Positions 8,142 to 17,901 are shown, numbered from the stretch's first letter. The stretch: 64,000 nt of DNA from Candidatus Electrothrix rattekaaiensis (GCA_032595675.1 JAVQMD010000001.1:1148640-1212639), one strand, 5' to 3'. Numbers and translations are program-made. The notes: generated by a model from the letters alone, not told the origin.

Positions 8142-10205
8142 TTATGCTGCCGCGTTATGCTCCGCAATAATCTTCTCAGCAATATGAGCAGGCACTTCCT
8201 CGTAATGGGAGAACCATACTCGGAAAGAACCGCGCCCACCGGTCATGGAGGTCAGGTCAGGGGCGTAGTGCTGGATCTCTGCCTGGGGAACCTGGGCCTT
8301 GACCAGCTCGTACTTCCCGGCTGTATCCATCCCTAAGACCCTGCCTCGCCTAGAGTTAAGGTCGCCCATTATGTCGCCCACATGATCCTTGTCCACCTGG
8401 ATTTCCATTTCCATGATTGGTTCCAACAGGGCCGGGTCGGCCTCCATAACGCCCTTCTTAAAGGCTAATGATCCGGCAATTTTAAAGGCCATTTCCGAAG
8501 AATCCACATTATGGTAGGAACCGTCAATCAGGGTGACCTTGAGGCCCTCAAAGGGATAACCGGCAATGACACCTTTCTCCATAGTCTCCAAAATACCCTT
8601 TTCTACAGCTGGTCGGTATTGCTGAGGAATGACCCCGCCCACGATCTTGTCAACAAATTCAAAATGTTCGCCGTTGCCCAGCGGCTCCAGCTCAACAGTG
8701 CAGTCGCCATACTGACCCCGACCACCGGACTGTTTTTTATGTTTACCCTGGGCAATCGCTTTGGCCTTGAGGGTTTCCCTATAGGGGATCTTCGGCTGAG
8801 CCAGTTCCATCTCCACAGAGAACTTTCGTTTCAGCTTATCTTTGAGGGCATCAAGATGAACCTGACCCACCCCGGAAATCAGAACCTCATGGGTCTGGTA
8901 TTCATGGGTCATCTTCAACGTCGGGTCTTCATCAAGAAGGCGGGTCAGTACAGAAAAGAGCTTTTCCTCATCTTTTTCATTGGTTGCGCTGACTGCATAG
9001 GAGATGACCGAAGGCATGGGTTCCGGTCGATCATAGAGGATAGGGACGTTTTGATCGCAGAGGGTGTCGCCGGTTTCGGTTTCTTTGAGCTTGGCCACAG
9101 CAACAATCATGCCCGGTACAGCACTCTCTATCTGGTTATGTTCTTTGCCTTGCATGAGAAAGAGATGACCGAAGCGTTCGGATTCACCTTTGCTGCTGTT
9201 ATAAAAACTGTCTCCTTCTAAAGTGCCGGAAAGCACACGGAAGATCGTCAGGCGACCTGCAAAGGGATCTGCCGTGGTTTTGAAGACCTGAGCGGAAAAA
9301 GGGGCATCAGCGGTTCCGGCCCGCTCAATCAGATCCTTTGACACAGGATCGGTCCCGATGACTGTTGGTCGTTGATCCGGGGACGGGAGCAGCTCGGCAA
9401 GAGCGTCAAGCACCAAAGAGCTGCCCGCGTTATGCAGGGAGGAACAAGGGAAAACAGGAGCAATTTTGCCCTGACCAACCCCGGCAATCAGTCCAGAAGT
9501 CAGTTCTTCCAGGGAGAGTTCTCCTTCTTCCAGAAAGATTTCAATCAGGTCATCATCGGTTTCTGCCACATACTCCATCATGTTTTCCCGCCGCATGGCT
9601 GCCTCATCCGCCATATCCGCAGGAATTTCTCCTTCCTTGACCGTCCCGTCTTCCTGGAAAAAGAGTGCTCGCTGCTTGACAATATCGACAACACCTTTAA
9701 ATTCCTGTTCCTGCCCGATAGGCAGATAGAGAACCACCGGATTGAGATCGAATTCTTCCTTGATTTCATCAACAGTCTTTTGGAAATTGGAGCGCTCCCT
9801 GTCAAGCTTGGTGATGCAGATCAGGCAGGGCAGGTGTCGATTCTGGATGAGGTCGACAAAATGTTCCGTCTGATTGCGCACCCCGAGCACTGATCCGACA
9901 GTGAGTATTGCGCTGTCCGCAACAAGGGAGGCGAATTTGGCCTCATTAAAGAAATTATCATCACCCGGAGTGTCGGCCAAGAAAATTTGCTGCTTCTTCC
10001 ACGTAAAATGATTACATGCTGTACTGATTGATATCTGCCGTTTTATCTCCTCTTCCTCAAAATCCATGGAAGTGGTGCCGTCGTCCACTTTGCCGAGCCG
10101 GTTGATTGCACCAGCGGTAAAAAGCAGGGCCTCGGCAAGGGTTGTTTTGCCGCTGTTGCCATGGCCGAGAATGACAGTATTCCTGATCTGTTTGACATCG
10201 TACAT
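8142..10205 (-). CDS. EF-G-like translational GTPase (EF-G2 type paralogue)
   Basis: 687 residues with the full EF-G domain order. G1 is GHGNSGKTT at residues 14-22, G3 is DTPGDDNF and G4 is TKLD, a departure from the usual NKxD. Domain II follows, then domains III-V with GGRGQYGDC and the C-terminal SMTGGRGSF. The G1 and G4 variants and the start MYDVKQIRNTVILGHG place it in the EF-G paralogue group lacking neighbouring rpsL/rpsG/tuf, rather than the housekeeping FusA. Its role could be ribosome rescue, recycling or backup translocation. It is divergent from murJ with a 237-bp gap. Paralogue status is inferred from context and motifs. Confidence 0.85.
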   Translation of the reverse strand: MYDVKQIRNTVILGHGNSGKTTLAEALLFTAGAINRLGKVDDGTTSMDFEEEEIKRQISISTACNHFTWKKQQIFLADTPGDDNFFNEAKFASLVADSAILTVGSVLGVRNQTEHFVDLIQNRHLPCLICITKLDRERSNFQKTVDEIKEEFDLNPVVLYLPIGQEQEFKGVVDIVKQRALFFQEDGTVKEGEIPADMADEAAMRRENMMEYVAETDDDLIEIFLEEGELSLEELTSGLIAGVGQGKIAPVFPCSSLHNAGSSLVLDALAELLPSPDQRPTVIGTDPVSKDLIERAGTADAPFSAQVFKTTADPFAGRLTIFRVLSGTLEGDSFYNSSKGESERFGHLFLMQGKEHNQIESAVPGMIVAVAKLKETETGDTLCDQNVPILYDRPEPMPSVISYAVSATNEKDEEKLFSVLTRLLDEDPTLKMTHEYQTHEVLISGVGQVHLDALKDKLKRKFSVEMELAQPKIPYRETLKAKAIAQGKHKKQSGGRGQYGDCTVELEPLGNGEHFEFVDKIVGGVIPQQYRPAVEKGILETMEKGVIAGYPFEGLKVTLIDGSYHNVDSSEMAFKIAGSLAFKKGVMEADPALLEPIMEMEIQVDKDHVGDIMGDLNSRRGRVLGMDTAGKYELVKAQVPQAEIQHYAPDLTSMTGGRGSFRVWFSHYEEVPAHIAEKIIAEHNAAA

Positions 10206-10442
10206 GTAAACCTCCGGTGACCGGGTGCTGAAATTAATGATGAACAGGGGGTACCAAAATGTTTCCCTTATGACGAAGAAGAAAGGTTCTCTCTGCGAAA
10301 AAAGACTTTCTCTTTTGTGCCGGGAATGGTAACCATTTGTCGTTTTTCCTGAAAGAATGATATCGTTATAGCATTCTATATATTCTTATTATCCTTGTAA
10401 AGTCAAGTCTTATGACCGACTTATCATGAACAGAAATAAACC

Positions 10443-12053
10443 ATGACAAAAAAAGCAGAAAAAGCAGGAACAACTGGAAGTTCGACAGGAAAGATAGCAC
10501 GATCAGCCGGAGCAGTCAGTGTGGCAGTCATGTGCAGCCGGGTTCTTGGCTTGGTGCGGGAACAGGTTTTTGCTGGCTTATTCGGGGCTGGCTATGCCTA
10601 TGATGCCTTTGTGGTCGCCTTCCGCATTCCCAATCTGCTCCGGGATCTCTTTGGCGAAGGAGCCCTGTCTGCCGCTTTTGTCACGGTCTTTTCCGATTAT
10701 GATACCAATAAGGGCACAGAAGCAACCTGGAAGCTGGCTTCCAACGTGCTGGTCTTTATGGTGATTTTATTGAGCATCATCACCCTGCTCGGGATATTCT
10801 TTGCCGAGCCTGTTGTGAGCTTGCTGGCCCCAGACTTTGACGCTATTGCTGGCAAAACCGCTCTGACAGTCTGGCTGACCCGGATCATGTTTCCCTTTCT
10901 TGTCTTTGTGTCTTTGGCAGCCGTGGTGATGGGTATGCTCAATACTAAGGGCAAGTTTTTTGTCCCGGCGATTTCCTCATCCTTTTTCAATATGGGGTCT
11001 ATTGTCGGCGGCACATCCTTGGCTCTACTCCTGCCAAAATTTGGCATTCCAGCTATTGTTGGTATGGCATGGGGCACCTTGGTCGGCGGGTTGCTCCAGT
11101 TGATGATTCAGCTGCCCACCCTCCGTAAAACAGGCTTTCGTTTTAAACCCCGTCTTGATCTGGCCGACCCCGGCCTGCGCCGGATTCTCTGGCTTATGTT
11201 GCCCGCAACTATCGGGCTGTCCGCCACCCAGATTAATATCTTTGTGAACACCAATTTTGCAGCAAGTTGCGCCGAAGGCTCGGTCTCCTGGCTTAATTAC
11301 GCCTTCCGCATGGTTCAACTCCCCATTGGTGTGTTCGGGGTGGCCTTTTCCATTGCTGCTATGCCGGTGCTGGCCCGTCATGCCGCTGAAAAGGATCTGG
11401 CCGGTCTGCGTAAGACCTTTGCCTCTTCCCTGGTTATGGTCTTCAGCCTGACCATTCCGGCCACAGTTGGTCTGATCCTCCTGTCCCAACCTATCATCCG
11501 CCTTATTTTTGAACACGGTGCTTTTACCGCCACTGACACCCTACAAACGGCCCAGGCCCTGACCTGTTATGCCTACGGCCTGTTTGCCTATTCCGCAGTC
11601 AAGATCATGGTGCCGGTTTTCTATGCACTCAATGATACTAAGTACCCGGTCATCGCCTCATTTCTCGCTGTTACCGCCAATATCATCTTTATCAGCCTGA
11701 CCATAGACATCCTCACCTTTCGCTCCATTGCCCTATCCACTTCCTGTTCCATGGGCTTGAACTTTCTTTTTCTCGGTACAGTATTATATCGTAAATTGAC
11801 AGGCTTTTCTCTGTATTATCTGGGGCAGGGCGTGCTGAAGATCCTGCTGGCAAGCATGGCTATGGGGCTGGGCGTGATCGGCCTGAAGCGGTTGCTGGAA
11901 CCTTTGCTTTCCGGTGGAATTCCACTGCAATTGGTTGGAGTGTTTACGGTGATCGGCGTTGCGGCCTTGCTCTACGGCGTTGTGCTGCATCTGTTTAACC
12001 TGCCCGAGTTTGACGAGATAACCGGCAAGATCAGGCAGCGTATCAGGAGATAG
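10443..12053 (+). CDS. murJ: Lipid II flippase MurJ
   Basis: 536 residues with about 14 predicted membrane helices. Family hallmarks near the N-terminus are SRVLGLVREQVFAGLFG, YDAFVVAFRIPNLLRDLFGEG and LSAAFVTVF, and NLPEF lies near the end. MurJ flips undecaprenyl-PP-linked peptidoglycan precursor across the inner membrane. Length and topology match the MOP-superfamily member. The 237-bp gap upstream is shared with the divergent EF-G paralogue and contains the short dyad AATGGT-A-ACCATT near 10326-10338. The ATG at 10443 gives the start MTKKAEKAGTT, with a basic cytoplasmic lead. Confidence 0.93.
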   Translation: MTKKAEKAGTTGSSTGKIARSAGAVSVAVMCSRVLGLVREQVFAGLFGAGYAYDAFVVAFRIPNLLRDLFGEGALSAAFVTVFSDYDTNKGTEATWKLASNVLVFMVILLSIITLLGIFFAEPVVSLLAPDFDAIAGKTALTVWLTRIMFPFLVFVSLAAVVMGMLNTKGKFFVPAISSSFFNMGSIVGGTSLALLLPKFGIPAIVGMAWGTLVGGLLQLMIQLPTLRKTGFRFKPRLDLADPGLRRILWLMLPATIGLSATQINIFVNTNFAASCAEGSVSWLNYAFRMVQLPIGVFGVAFSIAAMPVLARHAAEKDLAGLRKTFASSLVMVFSLTIPATVGLILLSQPIIRLIFEHGAFTATDTLQTAQALTCYAYGLFAYSAVKIMVPVFYALNDTKYPVIASFLAVTANIIFISLTIDILTFRSIALSTSCSMGLNFLFLGTVLYRKLTGFSLYYLGQGVLKILLASMAMGLGVIGLKRLLEPLLSGGIPLQLVGVFTVIGVAALLYGVVLHLFNLPEFDEITGKIRQRIRR

Positions 12054-12113
12054 ATGCGCAGATGATGGATAAATGCATTCAGCAGCACGGTTTTCATGCG
12101 GATATGTAGCATC

Positions 12114-13190
12114 TTACGTCATCTGCACATCCAACACATCCACCAGCCTGCCGCCGTAATCGTTGCGGATCATGCTCCATAAGGCGAGATAGTGATCCAC
12201 CCTGATCTCCAGGCTGCTGACAGCGGAATCAGCAAAACCGGGCAGGCTGTACGTCCCGTTTTCCTTCACCGCCACCTCCTCACCTGTTGCACCGTCTTCC
12301 CGCATATCAAGCAGGGCGAAGAGCAGTCGCTCCTCGGCCAGATCCTGAATCACCTGGATACGCAGGCGTTCATCAGCCGTGAGCGTACCGCCGGTGACAA
12401 CGACATTGGGCGCAGCCGCCTTACTGCTCAGGATACCGGCCTCAGGCGGAGGCTGTTGTCCCAGACCGGGTATTGCCAGCGGGGTACGCAGCCTGCGGCG
12501 ATAGGTGCCGGTACGCAGGGTGCCATGCTCCGTGAAGCGCATTGAGAGCGATAAGGTGTATTCATTATTCCAGGGATCGTTCTGGGTCGGAATGGTTGGG
12601 ATCAGGATGATGCTGGTGTCGGAGATCGGCCCGAACTGGGTCTGGACCGCGCTGCCGCTGCGGGTGCCGCTGATCACACATTCCCCGTTGCCCGACTGCG
12701 GATCGAAACCCAGATGCTCGCCGTGGAGCTGGAGCACGTCGGTACTGCTCAGGACATTATCAAGGTGCAGGGTACTGTTTTCAATCTGATTGATCTGCGG
12801 CAGTTTCTCCGTCATACTCACCCGCTCCAATTTGGCCTGAGCGTGAATCTCCTTCATAAAACCCGCTGTAGGCTGGACCCGCACATGCAGGCTCTCGGCA
12901 ACGGGCGGCAGCGGGTCGTCGGGATTGTCCAGCCGACCGCTCAGAGAGAGGGTGTAGATAAGGCTGTCGTCCACGGCAACATGATTGCCGTTGATCATAT
13001 TCTTCCGAATGGTCTGATGATAGGCACTCATGGCGATCTTTGCCACATCCGGGGTGAGAATCGGGGCGATCTCGCACATTTCTTGCGCGATATCGTCCGT
13101 GCCCACGTTGTTGTTGGGGACAAAGCGTATTCTGTAGGATCGGGGTACGGTCAGGGCGTTTTCTTCTATTTTGCAGTGAACCACAAGCAT
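12114..13190 (-). CDS. Probable HU-fold DNA-binding N-terminal domain with DUF4469
   Basis: 358 residues from the ATG at 13190, which has a GGAG ribosome-binding site 7 nt upstream; a longer in-frame start at 13241 lacks one. Residues ~15-125 resemble the Bvu_2165-type IHF/HU-like domain found in Bacteroidota and some Proteobacteria (ALTVPRSYRIRFVPNNN, followed by a helical segment and beta arms). The rest is beta-rich. It holds an Ig-like/DUF4469-type segment (GEHLGFDPQSGNGECVI) and a C-terminal domain with a GTLTADERLRIQVIQDL stretch. There is no signal peptide. The family assignment rests on remembered resemblance and is moderate. The gene stands alone, convergent with murJ. Confidence 0.5.
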   Translation of the reverse strand: MLVVHCKIEENALTVPRSYRIRFVPNNNVGTDDIAQEMCEIAPILTPDVAKIAMSAYHQTIRKNMINGNHVAVDDSLIYTLSLSGRLDNPDDPLPPVAESLHVRVQPTAGFMKEIHAQAKLERVSMTEKLPQINQIENSTLHLDNVLSSTDVLQLHGEHLGFDPQSGNGECVISGTRSGSAVQTQFGPISDTSIILIPTIPTQNDPWNNEYTLSLSMRFTEHGTLRTGTYRRRLRTPLAIPGLGQQPPPEAGILSSKAAAPNVVVTGGTLTADERLRIQVIQDLAEERLLFALLDMREDGATGEEVAVKENGTYSLPGFADSAVSSLEIRVDHYLALWSMIRNDYGGRLVDVLDVQMT

Positions 13191-13773
13191 GACGGGTCTC
13201 CATTGCAGAGGGTAATATAATGAAAAGACGTGAATTATCAATTAATCACCTTAAAGAGCGGATAATATCTTGTCAAGCATTTTTTTATAGATTACCGAAT
13301 GATTACGACCTGAAGCCGAACACGGGCGGGCTTTGCTGAAAAACACCACCGTTCTTTTTTGAAAAGTACTACGGTAGTTTGATCTAAAGTACTACGGTAG
13401 TTTACTCCAAAGTACTACGGTAGTTTGATCTAAACTACGGTGGTACTTTTGTTTTAACTCCCTGGGTAGTTTGATTTGAACTACGTAGAGCGTTTGAAAT
13501 GAGCACACTGGGGAGTTCGAGCAGAGAGGGCTGGGGAGGTATGAGAGAGGTTGGTGGGGAGTTGGAAAGTAACTTGTCATGGATATCTTTTTTACTTGAC
13601 AATACGGATGCCGATGACGGACAAAGAGGGTAATGGTATTTATTATCAAGAGGGACTTGCTTGTAAAGCATAAGGGGTGCTGATATTACATTCAATAGCA
13701 TGAAATTTTTTCAGTTATTGATAGTTTTATACGACTCAATAAGTAAATCAAGAAAACATATGAGGTGAAAAAT
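13191..13773. other. 583-bp intergenic region with operator-like array
   Basis: No coding ORF is credible here. The stretch holds the 23-bp phased repeat array at 13363-13449 and a partial echo of it (GGGTAGTTTGATTTGAACTAC) at about 13465-13485. A G-rich tract follows at 13511-13567. It separates the leftward HU-fold gene from the rightward SGNH gene and so must contain both promoters. Confidence 0.5.
13363..13449. repeat. Four phased copies of an 18-bp operator-like repeat
   Basis: AAAGTACTACGGTAGTTT occurs exactly at 13363, 13386 and 13409, separated by 5-bp spacers (GATCT, ACTCC), so the period is 23 bp. The next unit in the same phase, at 13432, is the inverted, slightly diverged form AAACTACGGTGGTACTTT. 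The core CTAC-G-GTAG is itself a dyad. The spacing, close to two helical turns, and the position upstream of the SGNH gene suggest a cooperative repressor or activator array. Spacers of 5 bp rule out CRISPR. Confidence 0.7.
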
Positions 13774-14706
13774 ATGGCTGAAAGAATTACCTTTTCTGAA
13801 TTTAAAAAAGCACTTGATTCGCGTACAATCACTGTTGATTCATTGAAAGAATATGTTGAATTTGACGATGAATCACCTGTCCCAAAGCTCATATTTCGTA
13901 AAGACGCTCTTATTGATAGTCCGCCTGAACAGTATGATGTGGATGAAGAAATTTACCGTTTGCTTCGTTCCTTAGATGAAAAGGAGGACGCTGACCTTCC
14001 TGTTTATTACTGGAAAAAGGCAAAACTGGTGCTTGCCGAGGGCGACTCTTGGTACAATCTTCCGTGGTTTTTACGTCCACCGGCTATTGCTGATTGGATT
14101 AAAAAGAATAAACGATTCCGACTAAAAAATATTGCCAGATGGGGGGACACTCTTAAAGAAATACTTGATCAAAATGAATATCTAACTGCTATTGATGAAT
14201 ATAGACCTGACTTTTTCATGTTATGTGGCGGTGGAAATGACCTACAAGAAGGACTTGCTAATGGACAATATATTCATTTTTATGATGAGTCTCGTGATGT
14301 AGATGATTATCTCACTGAGAAAGGAATTAAAGGGTTAGCTGATATTGAGATTGGACTCAAACAAATTATATCAGATGTTGCTGAAAAGTACCCTTCACTA
14401 CCGATTTTGACGCATGGTTATGACTACCCGAGGCCACTGGTTGGTAACGGAAAATATATAGGGAAGTATCTCCGCAGAATGGGATTTCCAGACGATAAGA
14501 TGCAGCCAATAGTAGATTCAGTGATTGACCGTCTAAATCATCATGTCAAGACAGCAGCCAGTGCATATAAAACAGCTGTATATATTGATTGCAGAAACGC
14601 CACAAAAAATTTTATTTGGTATGACGATATGCATCCAGGTAGGGATGGTTTTCTAGCACTGTCAATTCTATTTGAAGAAAAGATGAATAATTTTAGTAAA
14701 GATTAA
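13774..14706 (+). CDS. Cytosolic SGNH/GDSL-fold hydrolase
   Basis: 310 residues from the ATG at 13774, chosen because GAGGTG lies 6 nt upstream; an in-frame GTG at 13765 overlaps that site. SGNH blocks are visible. Block I is LAEGDSWYNLP with the nucleophile Ser, block III is CGGGND with the Asn, and block V is DDMHPGRDG with the Asp-x-x-His dyad. The N-terminal ~85 residues are acidic and have no obvious domain. There is no signal peptide, so it should act in the cytoplasm on an unknown ester or acyl substrate. The GDSW variant also occurs in a group of uncharacterised bacterial hydrolases. The codon use is clearly more AT-rich than the neighbouring genes, which suggests horizontal acquisition. 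Confidence 0.72.
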   Translation: MAERITFSEFKKALDSRTITVDSLKEYVEFDDESPVPKLIFRKDALIDSPPEQYDVDEEIYRLLRSLDEKEDADLPVYYWKKAKLVLAEGDSWYNLPWFLRPPAIADWIKKNKRFRLKNIARWGDTLKEILDQNEYLTAIDEYRPDFFMLCGGGNDLQEGLANGQYIHFYDESRDVDDYLTEKGIKGLADIEIGLKQIISDVAEKYPSLPILTHGYDYPRPLVGNGKYIGKYLRRMGFPDDKMQPIVDSVIDRLNHHVKTAASAYKTAVYIDCRNATKNFIWYDDMHPGRDGFLALSILFEEKMNNFSKD

Positions 14707-14847
14707 CAAGTCCATAATGCTTATACCCTGCATGACCTTGTTCTCCGTTTTCAGGGAATATCTTATGCCCCCCCTTTCCCTGCATTGGTTCGTACCTTGA
14801 ACCTAGAGCGTAGCACCACCTTGGACATACTAACTCCACAAACACAA

Positions 14848-14879
14848 GGGAGACTGCCGCCGGGCAATCTCCCCTTTTT
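14848..14879 (+). terminator. Rho-independent terminator after the SGNH gene
   Basis: The stem GGGAGA/TCTCCC is extended by TGCC/GGCA with one mismatch and a GC-rich loop, and is followed by CTTTTTC on the + strand. It lies about 140 bp downstream of the SGNH stop, just before the convergent pilC end. Confidence 0.6.
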
Positions 14880-14904
14880 CACCTGATCGGTATTATCGTC
14901 CGCT

Positions 14905-16143
14905 TTACTTAATCAACTGATTCATCTCAAAGATCGGCAGCAGGATAGAGATAACAATAAAGCTCACTGCCAAGCCCATAACCAGGATCATGATGGGCTC
15001 AATCATTGAGGTCATGGCCAAGACCTTGGTCTCCACTTCCTTCTCATAGCTGTCAGCCGCCTTTTCCAGCATTTTTTCCAGCGAGCCGCTCTGCTCCCCC
15101 ACCGCAATCATCTGGACAAGCATGGGGGTGAAGTACTTATTGCCGCGCAGGACACTGGACAGGCTTTTCCCCTTTTCCAGCTCTTCAGTGGCTAAATCCA
15201 TAACATCGGCTAAGAGTACATTGTTGAGGATGTTTTTGACAATCCCCAAGGAGGTGATCAAGGGGACACCGGATTTCAGCAGGCTGGACATGGTACGTCC
15301 CAAGGTGGCTGCTGCAATCTTTATGTTCAGATCTCTGAGCACTGGGAAGGAAAGTTTCAGGGTATCCCAGAGCCGTTGGCCCTTGGGTTGTTGGATGAAA
15401 ACACGGATACCTATGATCAGACCGATAATCAGGAACACTATAATAATCCAATAGCTTTGGAGGAAATGACTCAGATTGATCAGAATTGTTGTTGGCAGGG
15501 GCAGGGCTTGGTCTCGATCTATAAAGACCTTGGTGATTGAGGGTACGATAAAGGTGATCAGAAGAAAGAGTACCCCAATACCAACAACGGCCATAAAGAT
15601 CGGGTAGATGAGGGCCGCAGTGATTCGCGACCGCATGGCCTGCTGACGTTCACCGACCTCGGCTAGTCGCTCAAGAACCACATCCAGTGAACCTGAAGCC
15701 TCGCCAGCCTGGACCATATTGACGTAGATCTTGGAAAAGAGGCGGGGGTGTTCTGCCAAAGAAGAAGTTAATGAATTTCCCTCGTTAACCGATTCTTTGA
15801 TCTGGGTGATCTTCATTTGCAGTGCTTTATTGGTGGTCTGCTCAACGAGGCCGCTCAGGGCCGGGACAAGAGGAATGCCCGCACCAAGCAGGGTGGCAAG
15901 CTGGCGGGTCGCAACATGGATTTCCTGCTGCTTGATTCCTGTACCGAACTGGAGGGAGAGAACATTTTTTTTATCTGCCCCTTCTCTTTTTCTTCTCCTT
16001 CGTGGAACGGTTTCTTTGATCTCAACCGGATAGCTGCCGTCCTTGCGGATTTTTTGGCGGGCAGCTGACATAGAGTCAGCATCCAGTACTCCTTTCTGTT
16101 TTTTCCCCTGTTTATTCAGGGCAGTGTATTCGTAAACAGGCAT
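14905..16143 (-). CDS. pilC: Type IV pilus/type II secretion inner-membrane platform protein PilC/GspF
   Basis: 412 residues, normal for the family. It opens MPVYEYTALNKQGKKQKG and has two homologous T2SSF domains (about 75-195 and 275-400), each followed by hydrophobic helices. Repeated motifs are MVQAGEASGSL and MIAVGEQSGSLEKML. In type IV pili this protein links the assembly/retraction ATPases to the pilin-extrusion site. It sits at the left end of a long leftward run that begins with the pilins near 33 kb, so a pilus role fits better than type II secretion. No PilB, PilT or PilD is in the window. Confidence 0.88.
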   Translation of the reverse strand: MPVYEYTALNKQGKKQKGVLDADSMSAARQKIRKDGSYPVEIKETVPRRRRKREGADKKNVLSLQFGTGIKQQEIHVATRQLATLLGAGIPLVPALSGLVEQTTNKALQMKITQIKESVNEGNSLTSSLAEHPRLFSKIYVNMVQAGEASGSLDVVLERLAEVGERQQAMRSRITAALIYPIFMAVVGIGVLFLLITFIVPSITKVFIDRDQALPLPTTILINLSHFLQSYWIIIVFLIIGLIIGIRVFIQQPKGQRLWDTLKLSFPVLRDLNIKIAAATLGRTMSSLLKSGVPLITSLGIVKNILNNVLLADVMDLATEELEKGKSLSSVLRGNKYFTPMLVQMIAVGEQSGSLEKMLEKAADSYEKEVETKVLAMTSMIEPIMILVMGLAVSFIVISILLPIFEMNQLIK

Positions 16144-16176
16144 ATGAGATGTAAGGATTGGGGCTGAAGAAAGAGC

Positions 16177-17898
16177 TTAGCGAGCTGAACGAAAATTAAT
16201 TTGATAAAGAATATAGTTGAGATGCGTATGTACTGCAATCAAATGATTTTTGCTGAGTTGATTCCAGAGTTCTTGCTGGTGACTTTTTGCATCCTGTAAC
16301 CACTGCGCCATGAGATCGGCCCGAATAAGAAGATGGCTGATTTGCTGCTGTTGAAGATTTTGCAGGACTGTTCCGACATTATTCTCAGGCTGTCTGAGCC
16401 AAGAGAGAAGGAGATCGGGGTTGCCGTGGGAGTCAAAGAGATGCGGCCTGTTTAGGTAATATCCCCGCCAGCCGAGAAAAAGGCAAAGGATTTTTGATGA
16501 GTCGGGCAGGTTGCTGTTTGCATACTGCATAACCGGATATTCGGGAATCTGTCTGGTCAAATATTCATCTCGGCTTAGGCGGCCTGTGATAGAGCTCAAG
16601 GGATCAATCTTCACGAATTGTTGCTGGATATAGCTAGCGTTCCATAGAAGGAGAAGGAAGACGGTCAGCGGCCAGGCTAACTTGATAAGCCCACCGGTTT
16701 TCGAGTGATATTTTCTACTGAACTTTTCCAAGTTATTGAGTCCGTACATGGAGAGAATCACCAGGAACGGCAAGATGGGAGCTAAGTAGCGGATGCGCAG
16801 CACACCAGTGTTAAAGGCAAAGAGGAAATAGAAAACAGAAAAGGCGGTCAGTGTTATTTGTTCAAGACGGAGCTGTTTCTTTTCCTGCCTGATGCCGAGA
16901 AAACTGAGGAACGGGAGGAAAAAGAGAAAGGGATTCAAGCGACCATCAAAATAGCGGGGATCATTATCCTGCCCTTCAAAGAAAATACGCACAGGCAGAA
17001 GAAGAAGTTGCCAGATATTTTCCTGATAGAGCACATATCTTCTGGCGAAGACGCCACGCGCACCTGTGTTTTTAACCTCTTTGCCCTGTTCTTTTTCCTC
17101 TTTCACTGTTTCCTTGCTCAATTGCTCTGTTGATGCAGATGAACGTTTAAAGAATCCGTTATAGAGGGGATAGATGGGATTGCCCGTCCAGACAGCGTTT
17201 TTTATCAGCAAAGGAGAGGCACTGAAGAGAGCTGCAAGGCAGAATAAGATTGTTGCTCGGATAGCGGTGCCAGCCTCTTTCTTGGTTTGCGGCTGACTGC
17301 GGATGATCAGGATCGGGAGCATGAGGGTCAAGAGAAAAAGAACGAGAAGCCCATTGTACTTTGTTCCAATGGCTAAGCCACAGGAGAGTCCGGCAAGGAG
17401 AAGATACTTCCTTTGCTTTCCCGTCTCCAGCCAATGAAAGAGGAGAAGCAGGGATGCTGTGTTGAAAAAGAGAAGACCGAGGTCTACGTAAACGGTGATA
17501 GAAAGTTTGACGATGATCGGAATGCTGAGAAAAAATAAGGCACCAAGCAACCCGTAGGTGATGGATAATCGTTTTTTCAGATGAACATAGAGCAGCAGGG
17601 CCGTTCCAAGGCCGAAGGCCATGTGGATGTATTTAGCCAAGATGTCGCTGCCAAGGTAAAGGGCTCCCATGTACAGTAGATCAAGATTCATGGGATAGTA
17701 GGAAAAGACCAGCTCTGGAATTTCGTAGATGCCCCCATGAAGGAGATAGAGCTTCGGGAGTTGGAGATGATGAATCAGGGCATCTCGGCTGAAAGGGGGC
17801 GTGCAGGCCAGCAAGACGAGGCTGATAAGCAGGCCAGCGAGAAGCCCCCCTATGAGGATGAAAATTCCTCGTTTTTTTGTGATAGTGTAGTCTGGCAA
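16177..17898 (-). CDS. GT-C fold (family 39-like) membrane glycosyltransferase
   Basis: 573 residues with about 11 hydrophobic segments. The first periplasmic loop has PPFSRDALIHHLQLPKLYL, the acidic and His-rich signature of ArnT/PMT-like GT-C enzymes that use polyprenyl-phosphate sugars. A soluble periplasmic C-terminal region (about 440-573) follows the last helices. It starts 4 bp after the VKOR-DsbA stop, so they are co-transcribed. Acceptor and sugar are unknown. Its placement beside the pilus platform gene suggests work on surface glycans or pilin. Confidence 0.7.
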   Translation of the reverse strand: MPDYTITKKRGIFILIGGLLAGLLISLVLLACTPPFSRDALIHHLQLPKLYLLHGGIYEIPELVFSYYPMNLDLLYMGALYLGSDILAKYIHMAFGLGTALLLYVHLKKRLSITYGLLGALFFLSIPIIVKLSITVYVDLGLLFFNTASLLLLFHWLETGKQRKYLLLAGLSCGLAIGTKYNGLLVLFLLTLMLPILIIRSQPQTKKEAGTAIRATILFCLAALFSASPLLIKNAVWTGNPIYPLYNGFFKRSSASTEQLSKETVKEEKEQGKEVKNTGARGVFARRYVLYQENIWQLLLLPVRIFFEGQDNDPRYFDGRLNPFLFFLPFLSFLGIRQEKKQLRLEQITLTAFSVFYFLFAFNTGVLRIRYLAPILPFLVILSMYGLNNLEKFSRKYHSKTGGLIKLAWPLTVFLLLLWNASYIQQQFVKIDPLSSITGRLSRDEYLTRQIPEYPVMQYANSNLPDSSKILCLFLGWRGYYLNRPHLFDSHGNPDLLLSWLRQPENNVGTVLQNLQQQQISHLLIRADLMAQWLQDAKSHQQELWNQLSKNHLIAVHTHLNYILYQINFRSAR

Positions 17899-17901
17899 TG
17901 A

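Noticed and set aside
8511-9221. 236-codon frame antisense to the EF-G paralogue
   Set aside because: It lies fully inside a conserved gene on the other strand, without a ribosome-binding site or recognisable domain.
13363-13449. CRISPR array
   Set aside because: Repeats are 18 bp with 5-bp spacers, one copy is inverted and no cas genes are near.
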